DNA from: Porticoccaceae bacterium
GTDB taxonomy: Bacteria > Pseudomonadota > Gammaproteobacteria > Pseudomonadales > Porticoccaceae
DNA length: 64,000 bases
NCBI GenBank assembly: GCA_026005035.1
Contig: BPKH01000001.1
Span: 519,610-583,609, forward strand
Reading direction: 5' to 3'
Shown: positions 1-7,851 of the stretch, piece after piece
Layout of the letters: each line of letters begins with the position of its first letter
Position numbering within the stretch: the first letter of the stretch is position 1
Position numbers and translations under genes: made by a program
The notes under the pieces: model-generated
The model's input: the letters and a program-made list of their open reading frames with translations, nothing else
The model's database searches: none
What the model was told of the DNA's origin: nothing

Positions 1-828
1 CACACCGTAGGAGAGATCCCCCAAGCGGCGGTCCAAGGGGGTGCCCCGAAGGGGCGCAAGCCAGGTGAGGAGCGGCAACCCCACCAGCAGGCCACCGAGC
101 AATTCCGGGGCGACGTTGAGCATGCCCTCGACGTAGAGGGCGGGCTCGCGGTGGGCGAAGAGTCCGCCCGCAGCCCAGAGGACGAGCCCCAGGCCCAGGT
201 ACAGGCACCAGAGGACGGTCGCCCGCCGGCGGCGGCTGACGGCGTCCGGAGCGATGCCGAGCAACGCCCCGGCACAGAAGATGTGGAGCACCCCGGGAAG
301 AAGCCGGTAGGTGAACCATTCCCGGGGCAAAAGGCCCAGTTGCGCCGCCGCCGCCACCGCCAGGCTCGCCGCGAACACCGCCCTGGGAGCCCGCAGTAGA
401 AACGGCAGACAGAGGTAGAACTGGAGCTCGGCGGCGAGCGACCAGGCGGGGGGCATGAAGACGAAGCGGTCGGTGCCGTTCCACATGAAAAAGTTGAGGG
501 GCACGACGAAGAGGTTGGCGAGCCAATCGCCGAGGCCCGGCTCGGCGGAGAGGTAGTAGCTGTCGGGCTCGAGGGCCCACCAGAGGGCGACCCCGGTCAG
601 CAGAAAGGAAAAATAGGTGGGATAGATGCGCAGGAAGCGGTCGCGATAAAAGGCGAAAAGGGGCCGCGGCTCGCCCTGCAAACGCAGCCATAGGCGCGCC
701 ACCACGTAGCCGGAGATCAGGTAGAATGCCACCACCGCGGCGATGCCGATGTGGAAGCCGAAGGGCTTGACCCCCACGTGGGAAAGCGCCACGGCGGCCG
801 CCAGCAAAAAGCGCCATGTCCCCAGCAT
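1..828 (-). CDS. Membrane O-acyltransferase (acyltransferase-3/OafA family), C-terminus cut by window edge
   Basis: The reverse strand from the ATG at 828 stays open to base 1, giving 276 codons with no stop, so the C-terminus lies outside the window. The N-terminus reads MLGTWRFLLAAAVALSHVG, with the conserved His of the family in its first membrane segment. Then come FYLISGYVVARLWL and RDRFLRIYPTYF, the usual Arg-rich loop, and several hydrophobic segments. Such integral membrane proteins transfer acetyl or other acyl groups onto cell-surface sugars. Its place at the edge of the polysaccharide locus suggests glycan decoration. It is divergent from the cyclase gene with only 52 bases between starts. 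The exact acyl donor and target cannot be read from sequence. Confidence 0.85.
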   Translation of the reverse strand, partial: MLGTWRFLLAAAVALSHVGVKPFGFHIGIAAVVAFYLISGYVVARLWLRLQGEPRPLFAFYRDRFLRIYPTYFSFLLTGVALWWALEPDSYYLSAEPGLGDWLANLFVVPLNFFMWNGTDRFVFMPPAWSLAAELQFYLCLPFLLRAPRAVFAASLAVAAAAQLGLLPREWFTYRLLPGVLHIFCAGALLGIAPDAVSRRRRATVLWCLYLGLGLVLWAAGGLFAHREPALYVEGMLNVAPELLGGLLVGLPLLTWLAPLRGTPLDRRLGDLSYGV

Positions 829-880
829 CGATCCTTCCCATCCCGCCCGCGGTCCGCGCGGCCACCTTGCCGGAGGCGGC

Positions 881-2698
881 GTGAGTTTGCAACGCGCCCT
901 CCTGGGGGTGGCGGCGGCGGTGGGGGCCGCGCTGGCGGCGGTGCTCCTTGGGCGCACCACCACCCTGCTCGCCTTCGTGGACGACGCCCGCGCCCTGCGC
1001 CTGGCCGCCGAAGCGCCGGGCACGGCGGTCTGGTTCGTGGACATCGACGAGGCGTCGCTCGCCCGCCTGGGGCCCTGGCCCTGGCCGCGGGCGCGGCTCG
1101 CGCGGTTGATCGAGGCGATCCTCCGCCAGGGGGTCGCGGCGGTGGGGGTGGACGTGATCCTGGCCGACGACGGCGACGTCGCGGGCAGCCGGCTGCTCGC
1201 CCGCCTGGACCGGGAGCGGCTGGTCTGGGCGGTGGCGCCGAGCGGACCCGGCGAGGCGGCGGTGCGCCGGGGGCGCCTGCCCGGCGCGCCTCCCTGCCCG
1301 CCCGACCACCCCTGGGGTGCGCCGGCCCGCGGCTTTTTGGGGCTCGCCGAGACCATCGCCGACGATCAGCCGTTCCGCGCCGGCCACATCCGCCCCGAGC
1401 CGGACGGCGACGGGCGGGTGCGCACCTATCTGCCCTTCGTCGAGGTGGACGGCCGCTGTCTGCCCGCCCTGGGACTCGCCCTCTACGGAGCACTGTTGGG
1501 CATTCCCCCCGAGGCGCCCATCGAGCGGGAAGGCGGGACCTACCGGTGGGGGGGCATCGCCCTCGGGCTCGAGCCGGACGGCCGGCTGCGGCTCCTGTGG
1601 CGGCTGTCCGCCCTGGGCTCAGTGTCGGCGGCCGCCCTCCTCGCCGGCGAGGCCACCCTGCCCGCCGGTGCCGTGGTCCTGGTGGGCAGCACCGCCCTGG
1701 GGACGGGGGACGTGGTGGCCACCCCGGCGGCGAAGCGGTTCACCGGCGCCGGCGTCCACGCGTTGGCCCTGGGGCAGTGGCTCGACCGCGCCTTTCTGGT
1801 CCGCCCCGCCTGGCACGACCCGCTGGTCGCGGCCCTGTTGGCCACCTTTTTGCTCGCCTGCTGGCCCCTTTCCGCCCGCCACGCGGCCGCCCCCTGGCTG
1901 GCCTGGGGAGCCCTGGCGGCGGGCTGGTTCGCCGCCGCCCAGTTCGCCGCTCGGGTGGGACTGTGGCTGGAGGTGGCGCCCTTTCTGTGGGTGCTGCCGG
2001 CGCTGCCGGCGCTCCAGGGGCTGCGCCTGTGGCAACAGCACGGCGAGCGGCGCCTGCTGGAGCGGCAGTTCGAGGCCTATCTGCCCGAGAAGGTGCTCCG
2101 GCAGCTGATCGAGACCCGCGCCGACCCCCACCGCCTGGCCGCCGAGGCGCGAGAGGTGTCGGTGCTCTTCGCCGACCTGCGCGGTTTCACCAGCCTGAGC
2201 GAGACCCTGCCCCCGGAGCGGGTGGTGGAACTGCTCAACCTGGTGATGGATCAGCTCGCGGAGGAGGTGGCCCGCTTCGACGGCACCCTGGACAAGTTCC
2301 TGGGGGACGGGCTGATGGCCTTCTGGGGGGCGCCGGTACCCATGGCCGACCACGCCGACCGCGCGGTGGCCTGCGCCCAGGCGATGCTCGACGGCCTCCC
2401 CCGACTCAACCGTCGCCTGGTGGAACGGGGCATGCCGGCGGTGGACCTGACCATCGGCATCGACAGCGGCACGGTGGCCGTGGGCCACCTGGGGTCGCGC
2501 AGCCGCAAGAACTACACGGCGGTGGGGGACGTGGTCAACGTGGCGGCGCGCCTCCAGCAGCGGTGCGGCGACCTAGGCGTGCGGCTGTTGGTGAGCGAGC
2601 GCGCCGCCCGCGCCTGCCGGCGGGTTTCCCTGGTGGCGCTGTGCGCCGTCTCCCTGAAGGGCAAGCGGGAGCCGGTGGCGGTCTTCACCGCCGGGTGA
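881..2698 (+). CDS. CHASE2-domain class III adenylate cyclase
   Basis: A GTG at 881 is preferred over upstream ATGs because GGAGG sits 5 bases before it and the protein then begins with a membrane segment; this gives 605 aa. Order: TM helix (about 3-22), extracytoplasmic CHASE2 sensor (about 30-305, with VWFVDIDEASLARLGPWPW), three TM helices (about 310-395), then a class III cyclase domain (about 420-600). Both metal-binding Asp residues are visible (FADLRGFT and GDGLMAFWG). The Lys of DKFLGDG and the Asp of AVGDVVNVAARL favour ATP over GTP, so the product should be cAMP. The gene is flanked by acyltransferases and its 3' end overlaps the convergent one by 14 bases. The signal sensed by CHASE2 is unknown. 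Confidence 0.9.
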   Translation: MSLQRALLGVAAAVGAALAAVLLGRTTTLLAFVDDARALRLAAEAPGTAVWFVDIDEASLARLGPWPWPRARLARLIEAILRQGVAAVGVDVILADDGDVAGSRLLARLDRERLVWAVAPSGPGEAAVRRGRLPGAPPCPPDHPWGAPARGFLGLAETIADDQPFRAGHIRPEPDGDGRVRTYLPFVEVDGRCLPALGLALYGALLGIPPEAPIEREGGTYRWGGIALGLEPDGRLRLLWRLSALGSVSAAALLAGEATLPAGAVVLVGSTALGTGDVVATPAAKRFTGAGVHALALGQWLDRAFLVRPAWHDPLVAALLATFLLACWPLSARHAAAPWLAWGALAAGWFAAAQFAARVGLWLEVAPFLWVLPALPALQGLRLWQQHGERRLLERQFEAYLPEKVLRQLIETRADPHRLAAEAREVSVLFADLRGFTSLSETLPPERVVELLNLVMDQLAEEVARFDGTLDKFLGDGLMAFWGAPVPMADHADRAVACAQAMLDGLPRLNRRLVERGMPAVDLTIGIDSGTVAVGHLGSRSRKNYTAVGDVVNVAARLQQRCGDLGVRLLVSERAARACRRVSLVALCAVSLKGKREPVAVFTAG

Positions 2699-3746
2699 GG
2701 CGCCGCGCCAGGGCGATGGCCGGGGCCTCGAGGCAGCGGTGGAGCAGAAAGGCGGAGGCCACCGTGGCGCCCGCCACCGCCGCCGCGCCTGCGGGCTCCA
2801 GGGCGGCGGGAGGCGGCGAGACGCGCAGGAGCCAGTGGATCCACAGGGGGTGGAGAAGGTAGATCCCGTAGGAAACGTCGCCGAGGCGCACGAACCAGCG
2901 CGGCACCCACACCGCCCCGCGCAGATCGGCCACCACCAGCGCCCCCACCAGCAAGGCGGCGGGCAGGCCGCAGGGCACGGGCTCCATCTTGGCGTCCAAG
3001 GCGAGATAGAGGGCCGTCCAGCAGGCGAGGCAAGTCCAGAGCAACGCCCGCGCGGCCGCCGACGAGAGGCGCTCCAGCCAGGGACGGGCCCACTCGATCC
3101 CCCAGGCCACCGCGACGCCGAAGGCGAATTCCCAGACGATGGGGTTGGCGGCGAGCGCCAGGTAGAGGCCGGGGAACGGCGCCGACGAGAAGGCCAAGGG
3201 CGCGGTGCGGGGGTCGACCCCGAACGCCAAGGGCAGCGCCACCAGGGTGAAGAGGGCGTAGGCGGCGAAGAAGGCGGGAAAGGCGCGGCGGCCCACGAAG
3301 AGGAGCGACAACCCGCAGACCAGATAGAAGTAGGCCTCGTAGTTGAGCGTCCAGCCCACGAACAGCGGGGGGAAGCCGAGCACCAGCGGGGGGTGCTCGG
3401 CGAGGGGCAGAAAGGCCAGCGCCCGGGCCAGGGCCGGAGCGCCGCCCGGGTTGACCAGGGACACATAGAGGAGCGAAGCGGCCGCATAGGCCGGCCAGAT
3501 GCGCAGCCAGCGGCGCACCAGGAAGCGCCACACCGCGTCGAAACCGGCGCGCACCGGCCGCAGCCAGGCCATCAGAAAGCCGCTCAGCACGAAGAAGATG
3601 TCCACGCCGATGTGGCCGCGGGCGAAGAGGACGTCGTAGGCCCAGGCCCAGGTCGTGCCCGGGTGGCGGGCTTCCACGTGGTAGAAGACCACGAGCAGCG
3701 CCGCCACCGCGCGCAGCGCCTGCAGGCCCGGCAGGCGCTCGCTCAC
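2685..3746 (-). CDS. Membrane O-acyltransferase (acyltransferase-3/OafA family), complete
   Basis: The start is the GTG at 3746, which overlaps the end of the upstream ABC ATPase gene, giving 353 aa. Family marks are LQALRAVAALLVVFYHV near the N-terminus (catalytic His), DIFFVLSGFLMAWL, and RRWLRIWPAYA in the first cytoplasmic loop. About ten hydrophobic segments follow. The family acylates surface polysaccharide or lipid sugars at the inner membrane. It is the last gene of a three-gene minus-strand unit (sulfotransferase, Wzt-like ATPase, acyltransferase), so it probably decorates the glycan handled by that unit. The acyl group cannot be predicted. Confidence 0.88.
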   Translation of the reverse strand: MSERLPGLQALRAVAALLVVFYHVEARHPGTTWAWAYDVLFARGHIGVDIFFVLSGFLMAWLRPVRAGFDAVWRFLVRRWLRIWPAYAAASLLYVSLVNPGGAPALARALAFLPLAEHPPLVLGFPPLFVGWTLNYEAYFYLVCGLSLLFVGRRAFPAFFAAYALFTLVALPLAFGVDPRTAPLAFSSAPFPGLYLALAANPIVWEFAFGVAVAWGIEWARPWLERLSSAAARALLWTCLACWTALYLALDAKMEPVPCGLPAALLVGALVVADLRGAVWVPRWFVRLGDVSYGIYLLHPLWIHWLLRVSPPPAALEPAGAAAVAGATVASAFLLHRCLEAPAIALARRLTRR

Positions 3747-4897
3747 CCGAGCACCTCGAGCTCGGCGGCGAGATCCACCATTCCGGCGAAGGGTGCTCGG
3801 GGCCCATCGCGGACGGCGAAGGTGCAAGCCCGCTCGAGCCAGTGGTGGCAAACCCCGGTGTGGTCTTCGCCCTCGTGGAGGGCGAGGGTGACGGTGTACT
3901 CGCCCGGTGCAAGCCGGCAGGGAAAGCGAAAGCGGTAGGTGGCCGTGGCGCCCTTGGCCAGGGCGATGGGCACGCCCAGGAAGTGGCTGTTGGTGCCGAA
4001 GAGGTTGCGCCCCCGCCGGTCGCGGATGCCCATGCCCAGGGTGAGGTCGGCGAGATCGCACGCCGCCGCCAGGGTCACCTCCAGCGAGAGCATCTCCCCC
4101 ACCGCCGCCGCGCTCTCGCCCGAGCGTTCGCCCCTGAGGCGCGCCGCGAGGATCCGCGCCCGCCCGTCCCCATAGCCCCGCGCGGGAACGTCGGCGCCCT
4201 TGGCCGCGCCACCGGCGATCAGCTGGAAGTAGCGCTCCACCGCCTCCGCCGGCGGCCCCTCGTAAGCGAGCCGCCCGCCCTCGAGCACCAGCACCCGATC
4301 GCACAGGGTGCGCAGGGCGTTGAGATCGTGGGAGACCAAGAGCACGGCGCCCCCCGCCTCGCGATAGGCGGCAAGTCGCGCGAAACAGCGCTGCTGAAAG
4401 GCCGCGTCCCCCACCGCCAGCGCCTCGTCCACCAGCAACAAGGCGGGCTCGGCGTGGACGGCGACGGCGAAGGCGAGGCGCATGGCCATGCCCGTGGACC
4501 AGGTGCCGAGCGGCTCGTCCATGGCCGCACCGAGCCCGGCGAAGGCGGCGATGCGCGGCTTGAGCCGAGCGAGCCGCCGGCGCGGAATGCCGAGGAGCAG
4601 GGCATTGGCACGCAGGTTGCGCCAGCCGGACAGGCGCGGGTCGAAGCCGGTGCCGAGCTCGATGAGCCCCGTCACCGATCCAGCGCAGTGGACGGAGCCG
4701 GCGTCGGGCAGGGTGACGCCGGCCAGGATCTTGAGGAGGGTCGACTTGCCGGCGCCGTTGCGCCCCACCACCCCCACCAGGGTGCCCCGCTCCACCGTGA
4801 AGCTCACCCCTTCCAGGGCGGGAGCCGGCGCGCCCCGGTAGCGCTTGCAAAGGCCCTCCACCCGCAGCACCGGGCGGTTTTCAACGGGCGGCGGCAT
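3743..4897 (-). CDS. Polysaccharide ABC transporter ATP-binding protein with Wzt-type C-terminal domain (copy 1)
   Basis: I chose the ATG at 4897 (384 aa); earlier in-frame starts extend further into the upstream gene. Residues about 8-230 form an ABC ATPase with Walker A GRNGAGKST, the Wzt-style signature WSTGMAMRL, Walker B LLLVDEALAVGD and switch His in LVSHD. Residues about 255-384 form a beta-sandwich like the carbohydrate-binding domain of Wzt, which recognises the finished O-polysaccharide end. It overlaps the sulfotransferase stop upstream and the acyltransferase start downstream, so the three are co-translated. No permease lies in this operon. The only one in the window is Wzm-like, divergent, and followed by a second ATPase of the same architecture and length. 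It may pair with that permease or one outside the window. Confidence 0.88.
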   Translation of the reverse strand: MPPPVENRPVLRVEGLCKRYRGAPAPALEGVSFTVERGTLVGVVGRNGAGKSTLLKILAGVTLPDAGSVHCAGSVTGLIELGTGFDPRLSGWRNLRANALLLGIPRRRLARLKPRIAAFAGLGAAMDEPLGTWSTGMAMRLAFAVAVHAEPALLLVDEALAVGDAAFQQRCFARLAAYREAGGAVLLVSHDLNALRTLCDRVLVLEGGRLAYEGPPAEAVERYFQLIAGGAAKGADVPARGYGDGRARILAARLRGERSGESAAAVGEMLSLEVTLAAACDLADLTLGMGIRDRRGRNLFGTNSHFLGVPIALAKGATATYRFRFPCRLAPGEYTVTLALHEGEDHTGVCHHWLERACTFAVRDGPRAPFAGMVDLAAELEVLG

Positions 4898-5783
4898 AGA
4901 GGGCGAAGTCGTCGGCATAGCGCTCGCGCACCAGCGCATCCAGCTCGGGCTCGTAGAAACTCGCCGCGTCCACCGGCCCGAGCCTTTCCAGTTCCGCCGC
5001 CACCCGGTGCGCCGCTCCGGGCAGGCGACGGCCCCTTCCCGAGCGGCTCACGTTGGCCACCGGGATGTGGATGCTGCGCCCCACCCGCGCGGACAGGGCC
5101 TTGGCCAGGAGGTCCAGCGAATCGAGCCGGAAGAGCGCGCCGTAGGCGAGATCCCCCAGACACCGCCGCTGGGGCGCCCAGTGGGCGTTGAGGGTGGCGG
5201 GGTCCGACTCCGCCAGGTAGTGGATGAAATCGACGAAGGCGATGCCCCGTTCCGGGTCCGCCACCCCCCCACGCCGCGCCGCCACCGCCTCCAGAACCGG
5301 CAGGATGTCTCCTTGCACCGCCGGATCGCGCCGGTGGAGGACAAACTTTTCCCAGAAGGCGGACAACAGGCGCGCGCGCGGTTCGCGCACCACGGCGAAG
5401 CGGAACCAGTCGGAAGAGAAGAGCGCCTCCTCCGCCGTGGCGGGGTCGAGGTCCTTGAGCTGGACCCCGGTGAAAGCGCGGTCGGTGGCACTGTGCACGT
5501 CCCCCGCGAGAATGGCGACGCGCCCGGGCGGGTCGGCGATCTCCACCATTAGCCGCTTGAGGGCGGTGCAGGCGCACTTGGCCACCGGGCAGTAGAGGAT
5601 GCGCCAACGGGGCGCGACGAACATCTGCGCGTAGGGCCAGGTGAAGCAGCGCTCCGGCGCGCAGGACAAGCCCGCCGCTAGCCGCCGGCGGCGCTCGGCG
5701 GCGAGAAAGGCGTAGAGTTCATCGTGGGCTCGACCGAGGGTGGAAAATGGCACCCAGAGCACCCTTAGGCGAAGGGGGGCCAT
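4881..5783 (-). CDS. PAPS-dependent carbohydrate sulfotransferase (Sulfotransfer_2 type)
   Basis: The protein is 300 aa from the ATG at 5783. The 5'-phosphosulfate-binding loop is CPVAKCACTALKRLM (residues 65-79). The 3'-phosphate-binding strand and Arg/Ser are in FAVVREPRARLLSAF (129-143). These are the two PAPS-contact motifs of Golgi-type carbohydrate sulfotransferases, also found in bacterial glycan loci. No signal peptide is evident, so it should act in the cytoplasm before export. It leads a minus-strand unit with a Wzt-like ATPase and an acyltransferase, suggesting that a sugar of the exported glycan is sulfated. The acceptor is inferred from context only. Confidence 0.85.
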   Translation of the reverse strand: MAPLRLRVLWVPFSTLGRAHDELYAFLAAERRRRLAAGLSCAPERCFTWPYAQMFVAPRWRILYCPVAKCACTALKRLMVEIADPPGRVAILAGDVHSATDRAFTGVQLKDLDPATAEEALFSSDWFRFAVVREPRARLLSAFWEKFVLHRRDPAVQGDILPVLEAVAARRGGVADPERGIAFVDFIHYLAESDPATLNAHWAPQRRCLGDLAYGALFRLDSLDLLAKALSARVGRSIHIPVANVSRSGRGRRLPGAAHRVAAELERLGPVDAASFYEPELDALVRERYADDFALYAAAR

Positions 5784-5830
5784 TGTACAACGCGGCGCCC
5801 CCGCCCCGCCGCGACCGGGGCGGACGATTT

Positions 5831-5857
5831 CCCGGGTTTCGCTTCGCTCCACCCGGG
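5831..5857. repeat. REP-like inverted repeat in the divergent polysaccharide promoter region
   Basis: CCCGGGT (5831-5837) pairs with ACCCGGG (5851-5857) around a 13-base loop containing TTCGCTTCGCTCC. A related palindrome with core GCGCTTCGCTT occurs at 60999-61025 in the opposite orientation. Short GC-rich intergenic palindromes of this look are dispersed repeats (REP-type) in many proteobacteria. There is no T-run, so it is not a typical terminator. It lies between the sulfotransferase and permease starts. Confidence 0.5.
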
Positions 5858-5914
5858 CTGCGTTCGGTGGGGCGAGTCTGCTAGGATGGCGCGCCCCGAC
5901 GTTGCGGGAGCGGA

Positions 5915-6694
5915 ATGAAACTCGAGCTCCTCGTCCACTTCGTCCGCCAGGAACTGCTAGACCGCCACGCGGGCACCGCCCTGGGGGCCGCGTGGACGGT
6001 GCTGTTGCCGCTCGCCCACATCCTGATCTTCACCCTGGTCTTCTCGGAAGTGATGGCCGCGCGCCTCGAACTGCCGGGGCTTGCGGAGCTGGGCCGCCAC
6101 GGCTACGCCATCTACCTGGTGAGCGGGCTTTTGGCCTGGAATGCCTTCGCCAACACGGTGACGCGGGCAGCCGCGAGTTTTCGCGAGAAGGCCCACCTGT
6201 TGACCAAGGTGCCCCTGCCGCTGCTCCTCCTGCCGCTGCCCGCGGCCCTCGCGGAGGCGGTGATCTACGCCCTCTCCATGGCCTTCTTCGCGATCTTTCT
6301 CGCCCTGGTGGACTTTCCCTGGCACGCGGCGGCGCTCTGGGTGGCGCCCTTGTTCGCCCTTCAGCAGCTGCTCGCGCTCGCGCTCGGCACGCTGCTTGCC
6401 GTCTTTTCCGCCTTCCTGCGGGATCTGGCCAACGCGGTGCCGGTGGTCCTGCAACTGTGGTTTTGGCTGACCCCCGTGGTCTACGTGCCGGCGATCCTGC
6501 CTCGCGACTGGGCCTGGTTGGTGGGGTTCAACCCCATGACCGCGCTGCTCGCCAACTTGCGCGGAGCGCTGATCGCGGGCCATTCTCCCGATTGGGGGCC
6601 GCTTGCTTGGGTGGCCGGCCTAGCGGCGGCACTGGGCGTTGCGGCGGTGTTCCTCACCCGCCGCCTGGAACGGGACATCCGGGATTCCCTCTGA
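5915..6694 (+). CDS. Polysaccharide ABC transporter permease (Wzm/TagG-like, ABC-2 family)
   Basis: The protein is 259 aa, with GGGAG a few bases upstream of the ATG. It has six predicted TM segments, starting with TALGAAWTVLLPLAHILIF, the amphipathic N-terminal and first-helix pattern of O-antigen/teichoic-acid ABC-2 permeases, and the late motif FWLTPVVYVPAILP typical of Wzm proteins. It would form the membrane dimer that moves undecaprenyl-linked polysaccharide to the periplasm. Two bases separate its stop from the ATPase gene at 6697. It is the only permease in the window, although two Wzt-type ATPases flank it. Confidence 0.9.
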   Translation: MKLELLVHFVRQELLDRHAGTALGAAWTVLLPLAHILIFTLVFSEVMAARLELPGLAELGRHGYAIYLVSGLLAWNAFANTVTRAAASFREKAHLLTKVPLPLLLLPLPAALAEAVIYALSMAFFAIFLALVDFPWHAAALWVAPLFALQQLLALALGTLLAVFSAFLRDLANAVPVVLQLWFWLTPVVYVPAILPRDWAWLVGFNPMTALLANLRGALIAGHSPDWGPLAWVAGLAAALGVAAVFLTRRLERDIRDSL

Positions 6695-6696
6695 CC

Positions 6697-7851
6697 ATGC
6701 TCGAGGCGCGCGATCTCACCAAGACCTTCCGCATCTACCGCCACCCGGCGGCGCGGCTGTGGGAGGGGCTCGCCGGCGGGGTCCGCCACCGCCGCGCGAC
6801 GGCGCTGGCCGGGGTGAGCTTTCGCGTCGCCCGCGGGGAGTCGGTGGCGGTGCTGGGTGGCAACGGCGCCGGCAAGTCCACCCTCCTCAAGCTCATCGCC
6901 GGCGTGCTCCTGCCCGACCGGGGGACGGTGCGCGCCGCGGGCAGGGTGCGGGCTCTCCTGGAACTCGGCGCGGGGCTCGAGCCGCAGCTCAGCGGTGCCG
7001 CTAACATCCGCACCCTGGGCCTACTGCTGGGGATGAGCGAAGGGGAAATCGCCGCCCGGCGGGAGGCCATCGCCGCCTTCAGCGGCCTGGGAGAGGCGCT
7101 GGCGCGGCCGGTGCGCACCTACTCGAGCGGCATGGCAATGCGCCTCGCCTTCGCCGTGGCGGCCCATTCGGACCCGGAGATCCTCCTGGTGGACGAGGCC
7201 TTCGCCGTGGGCGACGCGCCCTTCCGCGCCCGCTGCCGCGCCTGGCTGGCCGACTTCCGGCGCGGGGGCGGCACCTTGCTGGTGGTCAGCCACGACCTGG
7301 CGGCGGTGGCCGAGCTCGCCCAGCGGGGGTTGGTGCTGGAGCGCGGCCGGCTGGTGGCCGACCTGCCGGTGGGCGAGGCGGTGGACTTTTACCTGGCGCG
7401 CACGGCCGCCCCGGCGGCGGCGCGCTGGGAGGAGGAGCCGGCGGAGCACCCGCGGCTCGCCGCGGCGCGCCTCGCCGGCGCCCGCTCGGGGAGCGGCGAG
7501 GTGACCTGCGGCGAGCGGGTGCTCTTGGACGTGGAGCTCGCCGGCGGGCGCCGGCCGGCCGCGGTGGTGGTGGCCATGGCCGTCCGCGACCGCTTCGGCC
7601 AAACCCTCTACGCCACGGACAGCGGCGCGCGGGGCCTGCGGCTGGAGCTGCCGGCGGGAGGGGCGCGGCGGCTGCGCTTCGCCTTCGCCGCCGATCTCCA
7701 ACCGGGCCGCTACACGGTGGCGCTGGGGCTGGCGAGGGAAGACTCGCCCCTGGAATGGCGCGACGCCGCCCTGGAGCTCGTCGTGGTCGCCGGCCAGCGG
7801 CGCTTCACCGGTGTGGTGGATCTGGCGGCGCGCCTGGAGCGGACGGCGTGA
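6697..7851 (+). CDS. Polysaccharide ABC transporter ATP-binding protein with Wzt-type C-terminal domain (copy 2)
   Basis: The protein is 384 aa. The ATPase domain (about 1-235) carries Walker A GGNGAGKST, signature YSSGMAMRL, Walker B ILLVDEAFAVGD and switch His VVSHD. The C-terminal domain (about 250-384) is Wzt-like and ends RFTGVVDLAARLE, clearly related to the end of copy 1 (FAGMVDLAAELE). It directly follows the Wzm-like permease, so it is the most likely partner. The C-terminal domain would recognise the glycan, perhaps a methylated end made by the next gene. Its stop overlaps the GTG of that gene. Confidence 0.92.
   Translation: MLEARDLTKTFRIYRHPAARLWEGLAGGVRHRRATALAGVSFRVARGESVAVLGGNGAGKSTLLKLIAGVLLPDRGTVRAAGRVRALLELGAGLEPQLSGAANIRTLGLLLGMSEGEIAARREAIAAFSGLGEALARPVRTYSSGMAMRLAFAVAAHSDPEILLVDEAFAVGDAPFRARCRAWLADFRRGGGTLLVVSHDLAAVAELAQRGLVLERGRLVADLPVGEAVDFYLARTAAPAAARWEEEPAEHPRLAAARLAGARSGSGEVTCGERVLLDVELAGGRRPAAVVVAMAVRDRFGQTLYATDSGARGLRLELPAGGARRLRFAFAADLQPGRYTVALGLAREDSPLEWRDAALELVVVAGQRRFTGVVDLAARLERTA

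Noticed and set aside
743-880. Upstream extension of the cyclase frame from an ATG at 743
   Set aside because: It would overlap the divergent acyltransferase and add a non-conserved leader; the GTG at 881 has a strong ribosome-binding site and is followed by the membrane segment.
3842-5191. A 449-codon plus-strand frame opposite the ABC ATPase and sulfotransferase
   Set aside because: No recognisable domain, biased residues, and fully covered by conserved minus-strand genes.
5831-5857. Terminator between the divergent glycan operons
   Set aside because: The inverted repeat has no T-run on either strand and both flanking genes start, not end, here.
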